Source: Trichoplax adhaerens (lineage: Eukaryota > Placozoa > Uniplacotomia > Trichoplacea > Trichoplacidae). Taken from it: 64,000 nt of DNA. The translations under genes and the position numbers were made by a program. The notes under the pieces are model-generated. The model did no database searches. It had not been told where the DNA came from and worked only from the letters and a program-made list of their open reading frames with translations. The stretch is from the NCBI RefSeq assembly GCF_000150275.1, contig NW_002060949.1, positions 1,919,836 through 1,983,835 of the forward strand. Reading direction: 5' to 3'. The stretch's first letter is position 1, and each line of letters opens with the position of its first letter. Positions 14,985 through 27,112 of this stretch are shown here, piece after piece.

Positions 14985-15910
14985 CGCTATAATATATGCC
15001 AAAATAGAGAGACTTTTAAAGAGGATAACAGCAAGTTGCAGGATATTCATCTCTCACACTTTGGTAGCCTAGCTTATCTGATAGAAAATTCAGTTTTGGT
15101 ATATCTTTATACTTGCATCAGCTGCTGTTTCTCACGTAATATCAACATAGACATCTTATGGTCAAGGTAGACTATAACTCGATAGAGGTAAACGAAAAGT
15201 TTTTACCTATATGGGCTATTCTTTGCAAAGCCAACATGCCACATGCCTTAATATAGATGCTCTTTAATTAAGAGAATAACAATAAATTAAGTCTCGTTTA
15301 TGCTGTAGATTTCTCATACTTTTACTGACATTCGTCGCCTTTAAGATAGAAATTTGGGGATTATAGGGTGGGTAGATGGATAATCCCTTCTGCATTAGCA
15401 CATCCTATTTGATTCAATGTACTTAAAGAGCCTACTTATAGAAGAACAGTAAATTAAGGCCTATTCTTGCTGTAGATATCGGAAAAATTGATACCTGTTA
15501 TGTCGGAATCAGAATAATAATATGTGTATGTGCTAGCTTACAGTAGTAGTATACCAAAAATGTGTATTAGTCTACCTAAGCAATAAATTGTATTGTCTAG
15601 GTGGACTAACGAAGAGATTATAGGAACAACAAATTAATGCTTATTAATATTATAGATTTCCTACACTCGGTTGCGTGCCATGGACACCGCATTTTCCGCT
15701 TTTTTTAATGCTAGTTACTGCTCTCTTTTATGATATACTGCATGTGAAATTCACAAGTCTTATTGACAAGATCTACTAATAGATTGGATCACTTTTAGTG
15801 CACAATCACTAATATGTATGACTGAATGTGCTTATTTTGTAGAAGCCCTCTCAAAATATAAGGGCAATTTAAGGCTTATTGATGTTGTAAATTTCCTACA
15901 CTTGGTAGCT
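14985..15910. repeat. Degenerate repeats with units of about 160-260 bp
   Basis: A motif like AACANNAAATTAAGNCT...TGTAGATTTCC..ACACTTGGTAG recurs, heavily diverged, near 15020, 15285, 15445, 15630 and 15860. The spacing is uneven, as expected of an old tandem array or repeated insertion of one element. Confidence 0.5.
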
Positions 15911-16849
15911 TTCACGATAATATACAAATCTTCCTAACTATTTCCACTAATGGATACGTTTATACGTCAGGTAAAATCACTACATTATATTACTGAAGAA
16001 ACTTGTGGAAATCTATAAGTGAACGACAGAAATGCTCACAGTTGGATATTTATTACTCGTACTCCAAATCTATCCGGATTCATATCTATCAACCGATGGA
16101 AAATCAATTATAGCTACCAATTAAGTCTGCTTAATTACTCTAGATCAGCATAAAAGTGATGGCATCAAGATAATAAACTCTTTATTACTGACAATAAAGT
16201 ACTAGTGCTATATTGTAAATTGCATACCACATTGACAATTAACAAAATATTATTATTTTAGTAGTGTAGAAAGTGTGCCTAGTATAACTTTTAATATCGT
16301 CTTAAGAGAGCATAGCTGGATTTAACAATATGTTTAAACATACATCAAAACAATAACGGTTTGTTATTCTCTGCTTATATCTAAACCTATTGACAATAAC
16401 AAAGATGCATTATCTTCTATACAGGAATATCTTGTTGTACAGCTGAATATATTGGTAAGAAAAAGTTCGAAATTTGTACCAAATATGATAAAATTTCCTA
16501 GTTTATATTGGAAATCTCTCATATACAGCATCCAACAGAGAAATTAATTGCGGTCTGCTTACAAATACGACGTGATGAATGGGAATTAATTGTGAGCTTA
16601 AAATGTTGTGCTTTCTATTCGTGTTCCATAGTGCTTTACTGCAGACAGGATAACAGTTTCTCTAGTATACGATGATCGAGCTAATATTTACAGTAGTTAC
16701 GCGTGATAGATTCTTGCCAAAAAACTAGGCTGGAACGTTTCCTAATATTACCATTCTCTAGAATTTACCTTAGGCTTTTCATTTAAAATCTCCCAGGAAG
16801 CTCAAAAATGATTAGACCAAGCGTCCAGATCGGAAACTTATGAAACACT

Positions 16850-16969
16850 ACGGCGTCTTTAATTTCGTTTAGATACTTTAACTGGGAAAAAATATAAGTA
16901 AAATTAACGTACGTATACAGTAGTTTCTACCAATTTTTACCAAAATATCTGATACGAAAATACTATACT
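16850..16969. repeat. Dispersed repeat, copy A
   Basis: The block starting ACGGCGTCTTTAATTTCG and running through ATACTTTAACTGG, AACGTACG and CCAAAATATC is related to 57945-58086, about 41 kb away in the same orientation. No coding capacity. Confidence 0.65.
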
Positions 16970-18440
16970 TTTGCTTCTGTACCTTGTCTATCGGAGCCGA
17001 CTTTACTGATGTCATGGATTACTCCTTATTGTGGAATCTGTTCGTTTAGAACAAGAGTTACAGCCCTGTGTTTTACTATTCAAATGCTATTATTTATTGT
17101 ATTTATGGACAGTAAAATTACAGGACTTATAGCCTATACCTCTAGCTTTGTATCGCATGATGTTTATTCCACTATTTATTCTATTTCTATCACATGACAT
17201 GATGTAGCAAAATGTTAAAATGGATACAGCTATAAAAGTGTGTTATCAACTGTCTTCCCTATAGCGTATCTACTTTTAATGACTCTCTATATGATTATTA
17301 ATAGCCGAAAATATTTCACTTGGAGTGTTACAGTAATATGATACCCAGATCGCATGTTTTTATATGCTGATGTTGATCTATAGTACAATGCTACGATTAG
17401 ATGGTATACCATTCCACCAGAGCCGCGTGCTTGCATAAGATAGCTGCAATTACTGGCACCTATACGGACGCAGTGGTTAGACAATCTTGTCTGCTGTCTA
17501 AAAAAATAAAGAGGGCGTCATAATGTTTACTTAATCCAGCCTAATACAGTATATAAATCGCTTACCAACGAATAGATGCCAAGGTCTATTAGAGTGTGAA
17601 GTAGAAGTTGTTCTAGTGGTTGGCTTCTCTTTTTCCTTTCTGCCATTGACTACGACGGAAAAAGGTAAACCTTGTAGCATTTGTTCTAGTTTCAGCTTGA
17701 AAGCTGTAATTTATTTTCCTTGCGATGTGGGTGGTAGAAATGTAAACAGTTGTATCTTGGAGGCGTCAAAGCGGCTTAAAAAGCTTTCAACTAAAATCAT
17801 ATGTCTCTTAAGCGAAGGCGTATTCTGATAAAATTGGAAAAAGGTCTTATTGGCAGTGCAAGCAAACCATCTAGTTAAAATATTGAATTGACAAAAACAG
17901 TCAGCTTATCTAATCTGTTTCAGTGAAGATAATATTCACACCAAGATAAATTTGAAATGCGCTTATTGAATATGCAAGTATGGAAGAAATTAAGATGTTG
18001 AAATCGCAAAAAATAATCGAATTCGTTTAGCCTGTTGAAAAAATAGTGTTAAGATTCAGATGAGTTTAAAAGCTCCAATGGATACCTACTTTGTAAGCAA
18101 CAATGTTGTCAACATATTAAATTAGTTGGATGATAGCACTAAGGTATAGATGGAATTGAAGTCTCAGTCGTCACACTACAAACAATTCTACTGTAAAACA
18201 CTGAAAGGTTTAAACTAACCAAGTAAATTATCTATAAAAACGATCGCATTAATTTAACAAGCTTTGAACTAAAATTGAACGATAAGGTAGTTTGGGCTAA
18301 GAGGTAACTAACGTAGTATTCGGTACAGTAACAAAGGATGGCATTTATAATGCAATGTGCATTTATTTGAATTTTAACCGTATTGATCATATCAGCTGGA
18401 TAGTGAGGCAATTAAAGCCTATTAAATCATTCCTTGTGTG

Positions 18441-19400
18441 GGCAGTTACCGTGATCTAAGATTATTGACTTCCGATTGTTGTGTTACTTTATTGCGGTAT
18501 ATTAGAGCGGATTTCTGTTTTTTCCATACAGCAAGTAGACCAAAGTTAAAATTATATGCTTTGTTAAACGTATACATCCGCTCGTGATGTAGTATTATTT
18601 ATTGTGGATTTACTTTCCTGCTACTCTAGTCAATTTTGTTTTTACGTACTTCTCCCAGTATAGCATTATTTATCTTATGCTTACTTAATCATATGCCAGC
18701 AAATTAGTCCGCTACCCAAGTCAATCTTACTTTTTTTATTTATCTCACATTTACTTACACATTTGCAAACGAATTAGTTCTTATTTTTCGGCTACTCTGG
18801 TTTATCTTATGTTGTGTATCTCCTCCATTTATCACGAAATTATCTTACACTTACTCATCAGTAAGTAATTAATTCTTAGGTAGTCGCCGTGATCTAATAT
18901 TTTTGACTGCAGATTGTAGTGTTACTTTATGCTATTGCAGTATATTAGAGCAGATTTCTGCTTATTCATGCGGCAAGTACCTTAAGCAAAACCAGAGTTA
19001 AATTAATTGCTTTGTTTTATAATTCAATATATGATAAGTAACACTATAGCAAGAGCAGATGTACATAAAACAAAGCAAGCAATTTAACTCTGGTCTTACC
19101 ATAGTGCTACTTATCATATATTTACGTTCTCGTATTATTCTTTACTTCCCAGCTGCCCTAGTTAATCTTATTTTTACGTATTTCTCCCAGCATAGCTTAT
19201 TTATCTTACACTTACTTAATCATATGCTGGTAAATCAATCTTATTTTTTTTATTCATATCGCATTTACTTATTTACACATATGCAAACGAATTAATTTTT
19301 ACTTTCCATCTACTCTAGTTTATCTTATTTCGTGTATTCTCCATGTCCCACCATAACTATCTTGCGCTTATTCATAGATAAGCGACTAAATTCTTTTCCA
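18441..19400. repeat. Direct duplication of about 440-530 bp
   Basis: Copy 1 starts at 18441 (GGCAGTTACCGTGATCTAA) and copy 2 at 18879 (GGTAGTCGCCGTGATCTAA). Shared pieces follow in the same order: GTGTTACTTTAT, TATATTAGAGC, TACGTA(C/T)TTCTCCCAG, CTTACTTAATCATATGC and GCAAACGAATTA. Copy 2 is longer because it contains an extra inverted segment near 19065-19121. Confidence 0.75.
18992..19121. repeat. Two interleaved inverted repeats
   Basis: Segment X (18992-19020) is inverted at X' (19065-19093), and segment Y (19027-19047) is inverted at Y' (19101-19121) with one mismatch. The order X-Y-X'-Y' means the two stems cross; a transcript would form a pseudoknot, not nested hairpins. It most simply reflects an inverted copy of the X-Y block placed next to the original with the order kept. 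Confidence 0.75.
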
Positions 19401-19838
19401 TATCTCCATGCTATCTAGCCAGATGATAATAATATAAGGTAATTTTTTAAAGACATGCCACAATCCTTATTTTATTACAATAGGGACTGATATAGGAAGG
19501 TTTTCTATCAATTTACCTTACTGTCCTTTAGCTACTTTATAAACTATTTTCTTGTCAAGTGAGTTATAACTAGTTGGCCACTTTCTACGAAAATTTCGCC
19601 AGAGATTATAGGTTCAAAGTAGATACTATTATGTCGGTTTATGCAAATGTTTACCTACTTACAGTGTATGTGCATACATCGAGGCATGCTTAATGGATTA
19701 AATTCATTGGATTCTATCGCAAATTATCAAATGACAAGCTCTATCTACATTCATTCCTAAAATAAGAACAACCTATATCTAGTAATTAATCTCTCCGATT
19801 TATCCGCGATCACGAGCATAGGTTAAAGTAGAAACTTT

Positions 19839-20028
19839 ATTAAACACAATTAACCGTCGTGCAACAGGTTGCTGCTATGGAGCCTTGGCTATATAGCCAT
19901 TATTAATTAGTAGATCAAGTTGATACTATTAACATTAAATACAATTAGCAATCATGCAATAGGTTGCTACTATGTAGCATTGGCTATATTGGCATCATTA
20001 GTTGGTGGATTAAGTAAACGCTATTAGT
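19839..20028. repeat. Tandem pair of a 95-bp repeat
   Basis: Copies begin near 19839 (ATTAAACACAATTA) and 19934 (ATTAAATACAATTA). Both contain CATGCAA/CGTGCAA, CAGGTTGCT or TAGGTTGCT, TTGGCTATAT and a GTGGATTAAG/TAGATCAAG end. Confidence 0.75.
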
Positions 20029-21947
20029 AGACAATGTATTACTTAAGTAGGAGTATAATGATTGTAGTTACACCTCGCATTCTGTCCTTTATTATGACAA
20101 TTGGAAGTAAATTATATTAAATGCTTAATGGACCCCATAAGGACGTAAGGATAATGATATTATGAACTACTCCCAGTTTTCATCATTAAATTGTTCATTC
20201 ATGGGTATAAAAATTTTTCCAATTATAAACTCAGTTCTACATGGATACAAATATGAACTCGATAACCAATTAACTTTAAGGACTAGTAAAATTATTTTTC
20301 ACTGTTTATATAATACACACAATTTAGACTTGTGCTATCCCAACTATGGTAAATGAATATTCTTTGTATTATCCTCATAACATTCTTTTAGCGAAAATTA
20401 TTTACGCACTATGTAAAATATCTCATATAAAGAGAGTGGGTGTTTTAGGAATATTTTCTCTATATCTGACGGTATTAACTTAATAACATACATATCATCA
20501 TAAGTGCAAAATTTTCCTATAAAAAACTTCAATAACAATATATAAATGACACTATCAAAGCTTTCCCGTAAAATAATTTTTACGAATAGTAAAGCTTTAT
20601 TGGTCGCAATTGAACTAGCTTAGCATAATAACGGAGTAAAGTTAGAAAACGATAAGATTTGATAATGTTCTTTGATTTGTATATTCAACTACGATCGATT
20701 TGGGTATCAATTTGGTAGCAGAAGTGGTACAGAATACGTGAAAATGTCTGTTACTACTCATGCTATGTGATTCTTTACGCTACACAAATCTCTCTAGTAG
20801 CTATAAGCGTTGGAAGTAACGGGAAAAGTTGTCTTGGCAATTTTATTATACCTACTGTATACATAGTGTACATCGGTTGGATAACGAAGCTGTGGCAAAG
20901 CAGTCATACTTGTCATAGCCATACTAGATATTAGACTGTAATAACTGTGATTGAATTCTTCTATATAATACCGCAACTGGATTATGAATTCTAATTATCA
21001 AGAGCTATTGTATTAAACCATAATTTTATGTGCTCCTTCAGTTAAAATCATAATAAATTGAAGATCATCTTATTCAGTATTCAAATCACCTTGGTCGACA
21101 AGAAACGAACGTAAACAATTGTAAAATTTCCTACAATCTTATTCCTTTAATACAGTAACTAGTTTCCTATGTTAAGGGATCATAGTATGCTAGCGTTTGT
21201 AGTATTCACAGTATAGCGATCAAACGCTTAAGTTAATATCGTGGAAAATGAGTATTCATAATTAATTAGTAGGCGAAATGTTTGAATAGCATACTACTAA
21301 TGAAAAAATTAAGAGTAGGATACTATTATTACCGAAGGATGTTCAGTATCCATTACATGGATATCAATATACTTTCCTATAAAGTACATTACTACTACCA
21401 ATAATCGACGTAAATCACTTATCCTTATTTAATAGATTGATGTTATTGCAATAATTAGACATACTATTGATCATCATCTTTATTCTATTTTTAACAGCAT
21501 TAAATATATGTACGTAGGATATTCTTGCATCCACCCACTTCTATATTATGATTTATGACTGATTCAAAATGTTGTGTAGCACTGCATATTATTGAAGCAA
21601 TGTAAGAAAATAATATTTTCTAAAATGACAATGGGATAACATCATCGTTGATAGGGTAATAATGACGATAGAGTTCCAGAGAAATTGCTCTATTTCCATT
21701 GGGCGTAAAAGGTATACCCAATTTGTATCATTTATATTATTTTGAACCTGGACGACTTTGTATTGATGTAAAATGAAAATTTGGTTTGGTCCTATTTCTG
21801 TCTCGGTCAATATGTCAAACAGACAGTTGAGGGCATAAATAATTTAGGATGATGAAAGAATGCCTAAACTTTTATTAATTCTCTGTTTATTATTTCAAAT
21901 TTCAAATTACTCTTTGTCAATCGCATTATTGATCATAAAAGGTTCAG

Positions 21948-22193
21948 GAGATAAATAATAATGTAACCGAAAAGAGCCATTCTATGCCATATTATTTGTT
22001 TTTACCTTATAAGATAGCTGAAGTTGATGTTGATGAGCAATTAATTGCCATTCTGTATCCTGAAATACATCTGATTAATTTCAATAATACAATTAGAGTA
22101 TGCCATCCATTTTATTTGTCACAAGTAATCGAAAACATTTCGTACAAAGTTGATAACAAACTTGTAGTAATCTCAATATCAAAATGCCAATAG
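21948..22193 (+). CDS. Candidate terminal exon, possible CS/p23-like domain
   Basis: A frame of 81 codons is open from a possible acceptor (TTCAG before 21948) to TAG at 2191-2193 of the 22-kb block; the first ATG is at 21984. The peptide is protein-like: MPYYLFLPYKIAEVDVDEQ, then LIAILYPEIHL, PFYLSQ and ISYKVDNKLVVISISK. The order of beta-strand-like pieces ending in KVDNKLVVISIS resembles CS/Hsp20-fold domains such as those at the end of PIH1-type dynein assembly factors. This is a resemblance by eye only. No upstream exon was found, so it could be a gene fragment. Confidence 0.35.
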   Translation, partial: EINNNVTEKSHSMPYYLFLPYKIAEVDVDEQLIAILYPEIHLINFNNTIRVCHPFYLSQVIENISYKVDNKLVVISISKCQ

Positions 22194-22925
22194 AAGGCTA
22201 CTAATGCGTATATCATAGGAATAATGTCTATACCTCCTTTTTTTAGTAATTTAAGTTATAGCCAACTAAACATAAATTTACTCTCTATTTGACACTTACG
22301 AGTACTTACGTCATATGTACGAAACGCCACTTATTTTGAATCGAAAAGTTTTATAAATACATTATTGATCTAGGTGACAGTGCGTGAAGGTATTTTGAAT
22401 AGTGAAGAAAAGATAAAACAGGAATCAAGATCGATATTATAATCAATAAAATGAAAGATAAACATATTCTAAAGTAAAGAGACACATTGGAACAATATTA
22501 GAAAGCAGTTATTCATATTGATATTTATTATAATAGGGGTCTAACGATCAATAAAACTTTGTTTTCCTTACATTCTTCTAGTACTATCTAAGATAGAATA
22601 GTTTCTATACTTCGATTTATGCAAATTTTACTCTAAAAATATCTTCAAAATATCCTTTATCCGATTGTTTGCGCTAAATTGGTGTTCTTTCCTCCATTTA
22701 TTCATCTATGTAACCAAGAATAGGATATATTACAATTGTCTATCAGAACATATTAATATTACGTAAAGTTAGATCGCCTCTAGTGGTATTAAAGCCATCG
22801 TATTAGGCGAATACAATTCAGAAAGTGAAAAATTGATACCCCTATTATCACAAGTCCACTAGCCATTTTTCGACCATCAATTTGTCACTATTTCTCCGTA
22901 AGAAATTCCATACATCCAACCCAAT
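22194..22925. other. Intergenic region
   Basis: About 730 bp of AT-rich DNA before the second coiled-coil gene. It should hold that gene's promoter; no distinct element could be picked out. Confidence 0.5.
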
Positions 22926-23744
22926 ATGGCTCTATCATCGATCGATATAGCACAGTGCAGGAATAAAGGTGAACATAAACAATTATGCAAGAAATTAAGT
23001 GATATTGAAAAGCAAGAGCATTTAAAATCTCGACAATTACTCAAGGATCATCAAGATTTGAAGTTCCAATTGATGAGGATGAAATCAAGCAGCTCCATCA
23101 GTAGAAGTGCAAGTGCAAATAATGTTCGCTTACCAAAATTACCTCATACATCAAGTAATGGCCAAATTAATTTAAGTAGTAAGGCAACACCAACATCATC
23201 CCCTCAACATAGTCCTATGCTTCGTAGGAAGAATATAATTGGCCAAGTCAATGAAGCTAGGAGGCCGGATGCTCCAGCTCCTAATCCAATGAGTCCGTCA
23301 GTAAGAAGACGTGTATTCTTATCCGAACAAAACCGGGCCAGCTCAGAAAGTGATTTATTCAACATGAAAAGGAAAAAAGATCCAGGATTGATTAGTATGA
23401 AAGAGTTAGCTATGAAATTGAATAAATCTTATAGCAAAGATAGTCGGTTATTAGATACGGATAAAGCCTATGAACAGTTAATAACTGATTTAGACAGATT
23501 ACGAAACGATGATCGAGATGAAAAGTCAAAAGATTTGAATACGAGAGGATCAGCCTCAACGCTTTACAGCACGGATGACGATGATAATTCTTCCTATGGA
23601 GAAGGATTGAATGAGGTATTAGATCAACCGCGCAAGTTAGGTCCTCTGGCTAAAACTTACGTTAATTCGCCTATACTGCAAAGGAAACTGCACCTAGTAG
23701 CAGATTGCAAAACCTCATTAAATTCAGATGTTAGGTCAAGTTGA
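22926..23744 (+). CDS. Unrecognised coiled-coil protein B, 272 aa, paralogue of protein A
   Basis: Single exon from ATG 22926 to TGA 23744. Family not recognised. Residues 12-53 are a charged helical segment (QLCKKLSDIEKQE, RQLLKDHQDLKFQLMRMK) aligning with residues 21-62 of the protein at 11631-12662. Two further blocks match in the same order: SPSVRRRVFLSEQ..SSESDLF (123-144) with SPLARRRLLLSQ..SESDLL, and LGPLAKTYVNSP (238-249) with LGPLTKAYLSSP. Between them the two proteins differ greatly, so they are old paralogues. Protein B has one SESD motif instead of three, plus a second predicted helix (about 155-203) and an acidic run (DDDD, 217-220). Ser/Pro-rich parts suggest disorder and phosphorylation, but no function can be assigned. 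Confidence 0.82.
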   Translation: MALSSIDIAQCRNKGEHKQLCKKLSDIEKQEHLKSRQLLKDHQDLKFQLMRMKSSSSISRSASANNVRLPKLPHTSSNGQINLSSKATPTSSPQHSPMLRRKNIIGQVNEARRPDAPAPNPMSPSVRRRVFLSEQNRASSESDLFNMKRKKDPGLISMKELAMKLNKSYSKDSRLLDTDKAYEQLITDLDRLRNDDRDEKSKDLNTRGSASTLYSTDDDDNSSYGEGLNEVLDQPRKLGPLAKTYVNSPILQRKLHLVADCKTSLNSDVRSS

Positions 23745-26700
23745 ACAATTAAGGTTATTATATGAATGATTCGTTCGATAAAAACTTGTATTGTAGGTTA
23801 GGATAATGTTATCAATTGGGTGGGTATTAACAAATCAATATGATCAAATTTGGATAATTGGGTAACTTCATAGATAGCTGACTTTCTAATAATCATATCT
23901 CTCGACTAATTTAGTATGTATGAAAGGCTACTTGTCAATACGACAGATTTTCATTATCGTCATATCACAGTCTAATGGTTGCAATTGTTACCACAAAGTG
24001 TAATGTATACTATTCATACCGCTATTTGTAAACTAGGTGTCTACCCTTTAGTAGAGTAAAATTAATCACTAATCATTAAATCATTATCATGATTTCATTA
24101 CTTGAAGCAACATTTGTTTATAAAATGTTCCTATAATATTAGTAACTGCTGAAATTTTAATTAAAGAAACCTTTCACATTGTTATTGAAAGTTGCGTGAC
24201 ACATTTTTGCAGAATAGAATTAACAACCAATCATTCATTCATTGATTAACCTAGTAACTAGTATATTTATTGGTTGATTATTCATCATTATAAGTAGGAA
24301 AATTATGAAGATTATTGTCGATATTCACTGCCTCTCTTGAAGATTGGCATAGCATCTTAAATTTATTTTCATTTTTCTTCTCACATACCTTATTACAAAT
24401 TTATTATCAATGGCAAACACTACGATTATAACTAAATAATGTAATATTTGTACCTGTAGGTAATTTTAGAGTCCATTCTTTCCTTCAATATTAATTAACC
24501 TGTTATGATGTCATCATTTTCATATAAAAAATAGTGTAATACAGTATATTATCTTAAATAATCTGGATAAAAATAATATTATTTCGCTAAAGTTAGATAG
24601 CTGTTGTATCATCATCATTTAAGGTATCATTAAAGTCACGTAAGGATATTACGATATCCTGTATACTTTCTCAATGTCAGAATAAAAAAATTTTCAAAAT
24701 TCTCGCCGTGTAGCATCAATCGTAACTGGACTAGTGGGAACTTCCTTAAAAGTAAAAAATAGTTGTAATGTAAATTATCCGTAGTTATGAAGCGTTATTA
24801 ATAAGATAATCCCGAAATCCTTCCATATCAAGAGCTACTACCGTATTAACATTTACCCTGTTTCGCTTCAAATGTCTTCTTAAAGTACTCGTATAGTTAT
24901 GGACTATCATGCTTGAAATCCTTTCTAAACGCTACTAAATATTCTTAGCTGCCACAATGGCTGCATATCGATACTTTAATGAACTTATAAATTAAAATTA
25001 AAAATATTGGCTTTGATACAGTAACTTATTACATATATATAAAGAGAGATATAGACAGTGATTAGCAATCTATAAAAATTAAAATAGAACTATAGCATAA
25101 CACGCCACTTTTTATCTGAATGGCACAATTTTTAATAGTAATTGACTAAAGCTGGCTCCTTATTACAAAATTTTGTATCAATATTTCAAATAAATTGATG
25201 CAGTAACTTAAATTAAGACATTATTAGAGTTTCTGCTGCTAATCTTATTATCCATCGTCCTATCTTACAGATTGCTACTAGGTTCTATTTTGATGCTAAA
25301 ATCGTCACAACAAACATCCCATAGAATAGATCAAGTTCAATAATTTACTACAATCTATTATCATATCATATTATCTAACGAAAGCGTTAAGAAAACAAGC
25401 ACACATAGCTGAAGGGAATTAGCAACCCTTTCTATGACGCATCTACAGAAACTTAATTGAGCATCACTGTATTATGCTCCACTTTGAATAGTGTGTTATG
25501 AAATTTCAATGCAGTCAAATTTCAAGTCTAGTTTGCTCTATTTATACTTCCGAATGGTATGAGCATGAACTTAGATAGTCAAATATTATTCCGTCTTGCA
25601 ACTTTGTTTTCATAAAATAATGGTACCTTTGTCTCTCTCTTTAATCGTCCGTAATGGTTTAAAATGATAATCCAGTCAATTGAGGATTATAAATAATAGG
25701 ACATTATTGTAATCCTGTTCATTTAGTTATTAATGATAAACAATCAAGCATCCTACGTCAAAATGTAGCTAAGATACTTTCAATAGGGTGTTTCTAGAGA
25801 AGGAAATGGTATAAAAATATAATACAAGAGACTTTACGATTCTTTTTAAATGGAGTAAACATTCCTAATATAAAGATTACTAACAAATACTTTTCATTGC
25901 CTTAGAGTTGTATAATATTTGACATTTATTTCTGCTGCTGAGACAGTTCTGTGCAATATCTAAAAGTTTAGAAATCAATATACTTCAATAACAGCATATA
26001 ATAGGGTACAGTCTATGATTCAAAGTTATTAGCGTTGAATATCACAACTGTTTTTCTAATATCGTTTTAGTAATGCTAGCAATACAGAAGTATAGCATAA
26101 ATGACTTTATGATTATCTTATATAATAGGTAGTAAGCATTCTAACCAGATATCGTTGTGGTATATTTAGTATATTTAGTACTGTACCATCTTTAGTAAGT
26201 GTCATGATATTAAAAAGCAAAATTGACTATGCGATTAGTTTATGCTATCTAGGCGTTCCTTGTATGAAGCCAAATAACAAAAAAGTGAGTCAATAAATCA
26301 ATCGTATTAATAAACGACAATATTTGATACTTTCATAATATCGTTTAAATATTTATGAAACTTGGATAAGCCTGGGACTAAGGATTACTTAAATAACGCG
26401 GTAAAATAAATGATTTTACAAGTCAATATTACTATGAAGTTCAGATAAATTTGAAAACATAGGTTACTAGGTAAAAATTGGATAGATATAATAGTTAGTA
26501 CGAATATAGAAAAATTACCATTTATACCCATATTTAGATGAATCTGGGAAAAGGGGATTACTAAACTAATGCTTATAAAATATACTAACTTAATAGGATA
26601 AAATTATTAGTAATCTAATTATACAAATATGCTAATTAAAATTATTAATAGGCAATAAGGCTATATGTAGATGGAATTAATCCCGTTATAAAATTTGTGA

Positions 26701-26975
26701 ATATATATCATTCAATATAAAGGCTTTAGTTATTATTAATACAAAGAGTTTTGTAGATTATATATACAGTGAAAGTCTATATCACAACTTATAAACTCTG
26801 CTAATGGTGATACGATATTTTCTCTCTATCAAATGAACGGCATTCTATAGTTGAAACTTGGTAAGATTTTTGATCTTATTTCTTTGGATATCAATATAAT
26901 ACTTATATTTACATTCGTTATTTCAAACAATTAAGAAAGTAATGGAAATTGGTATTTGATAATGATTATTTACAG
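23745..26975. other. Intergenic region, no gene seen
   Basis: About 3.2 kb of AT-rich DNA without a supported exon, RNA gene or clear repeat. Confidence 0.5.
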
Positions 26976-27112
26976 TCACGATTTTGGATCTAAGTTCGAT
27001 ATAACTTGCTTTACTATTTCACGGTCTGCAAGCATATTCGTACCAGTAAATATGCGGCCAAATCCTGGAATTATAAATCCAGTAAGAACTTGCATAAATG
27101 CCTCTACAAAAT
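26976..27112 (-). CDS. Candidate terminal exon of unknown gene
   Basis: On the minus strand a very good acceptor (pyrimidine-rich CTTTCTATCTTTTGCTATCTTAG) precedes an open frame of 44 codons plus TGA. It reads FVEAFMQVLTGF, IIPGFGRIFTGTN, MLADREIVKQVISNLDPKS, with no low-complexity sequence. The family is not recognised. A phase-1 upstream exon is required but none could be joined with confidence. It may be a real last exon, an orphan gene fragment or chance. Confidence 0.3.

Larger units (their letters stand above)
12663..21947. other. Gene-poor intergenic region with several repeat families
   Basis: No protein of known family was found. The region holds a degenerate repeat (15.0-15.9 kb), one copy of a dispersed repeat (16.85 kb), a large direct duplication with interleaved inverted repeats (18.4-19.4 kb) and a 95-bp tandem pair (19.84-20.03 kb). 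Earlier exons of the gene ending at 22193 may lie in its right end but could not be identified. Confidence 0.55.

Noticed and set aside
17009-17828. Cluster of 60-70 codon frames on both strands
   Set aside because: No recognisable motif, no consistent splice structure, and overlapping frames on both strands.
21589-21810. Minus-strand 73-codon frame
   Set aside because: Moderately protein-like but without a known motif, splice context or homologue that I can name.
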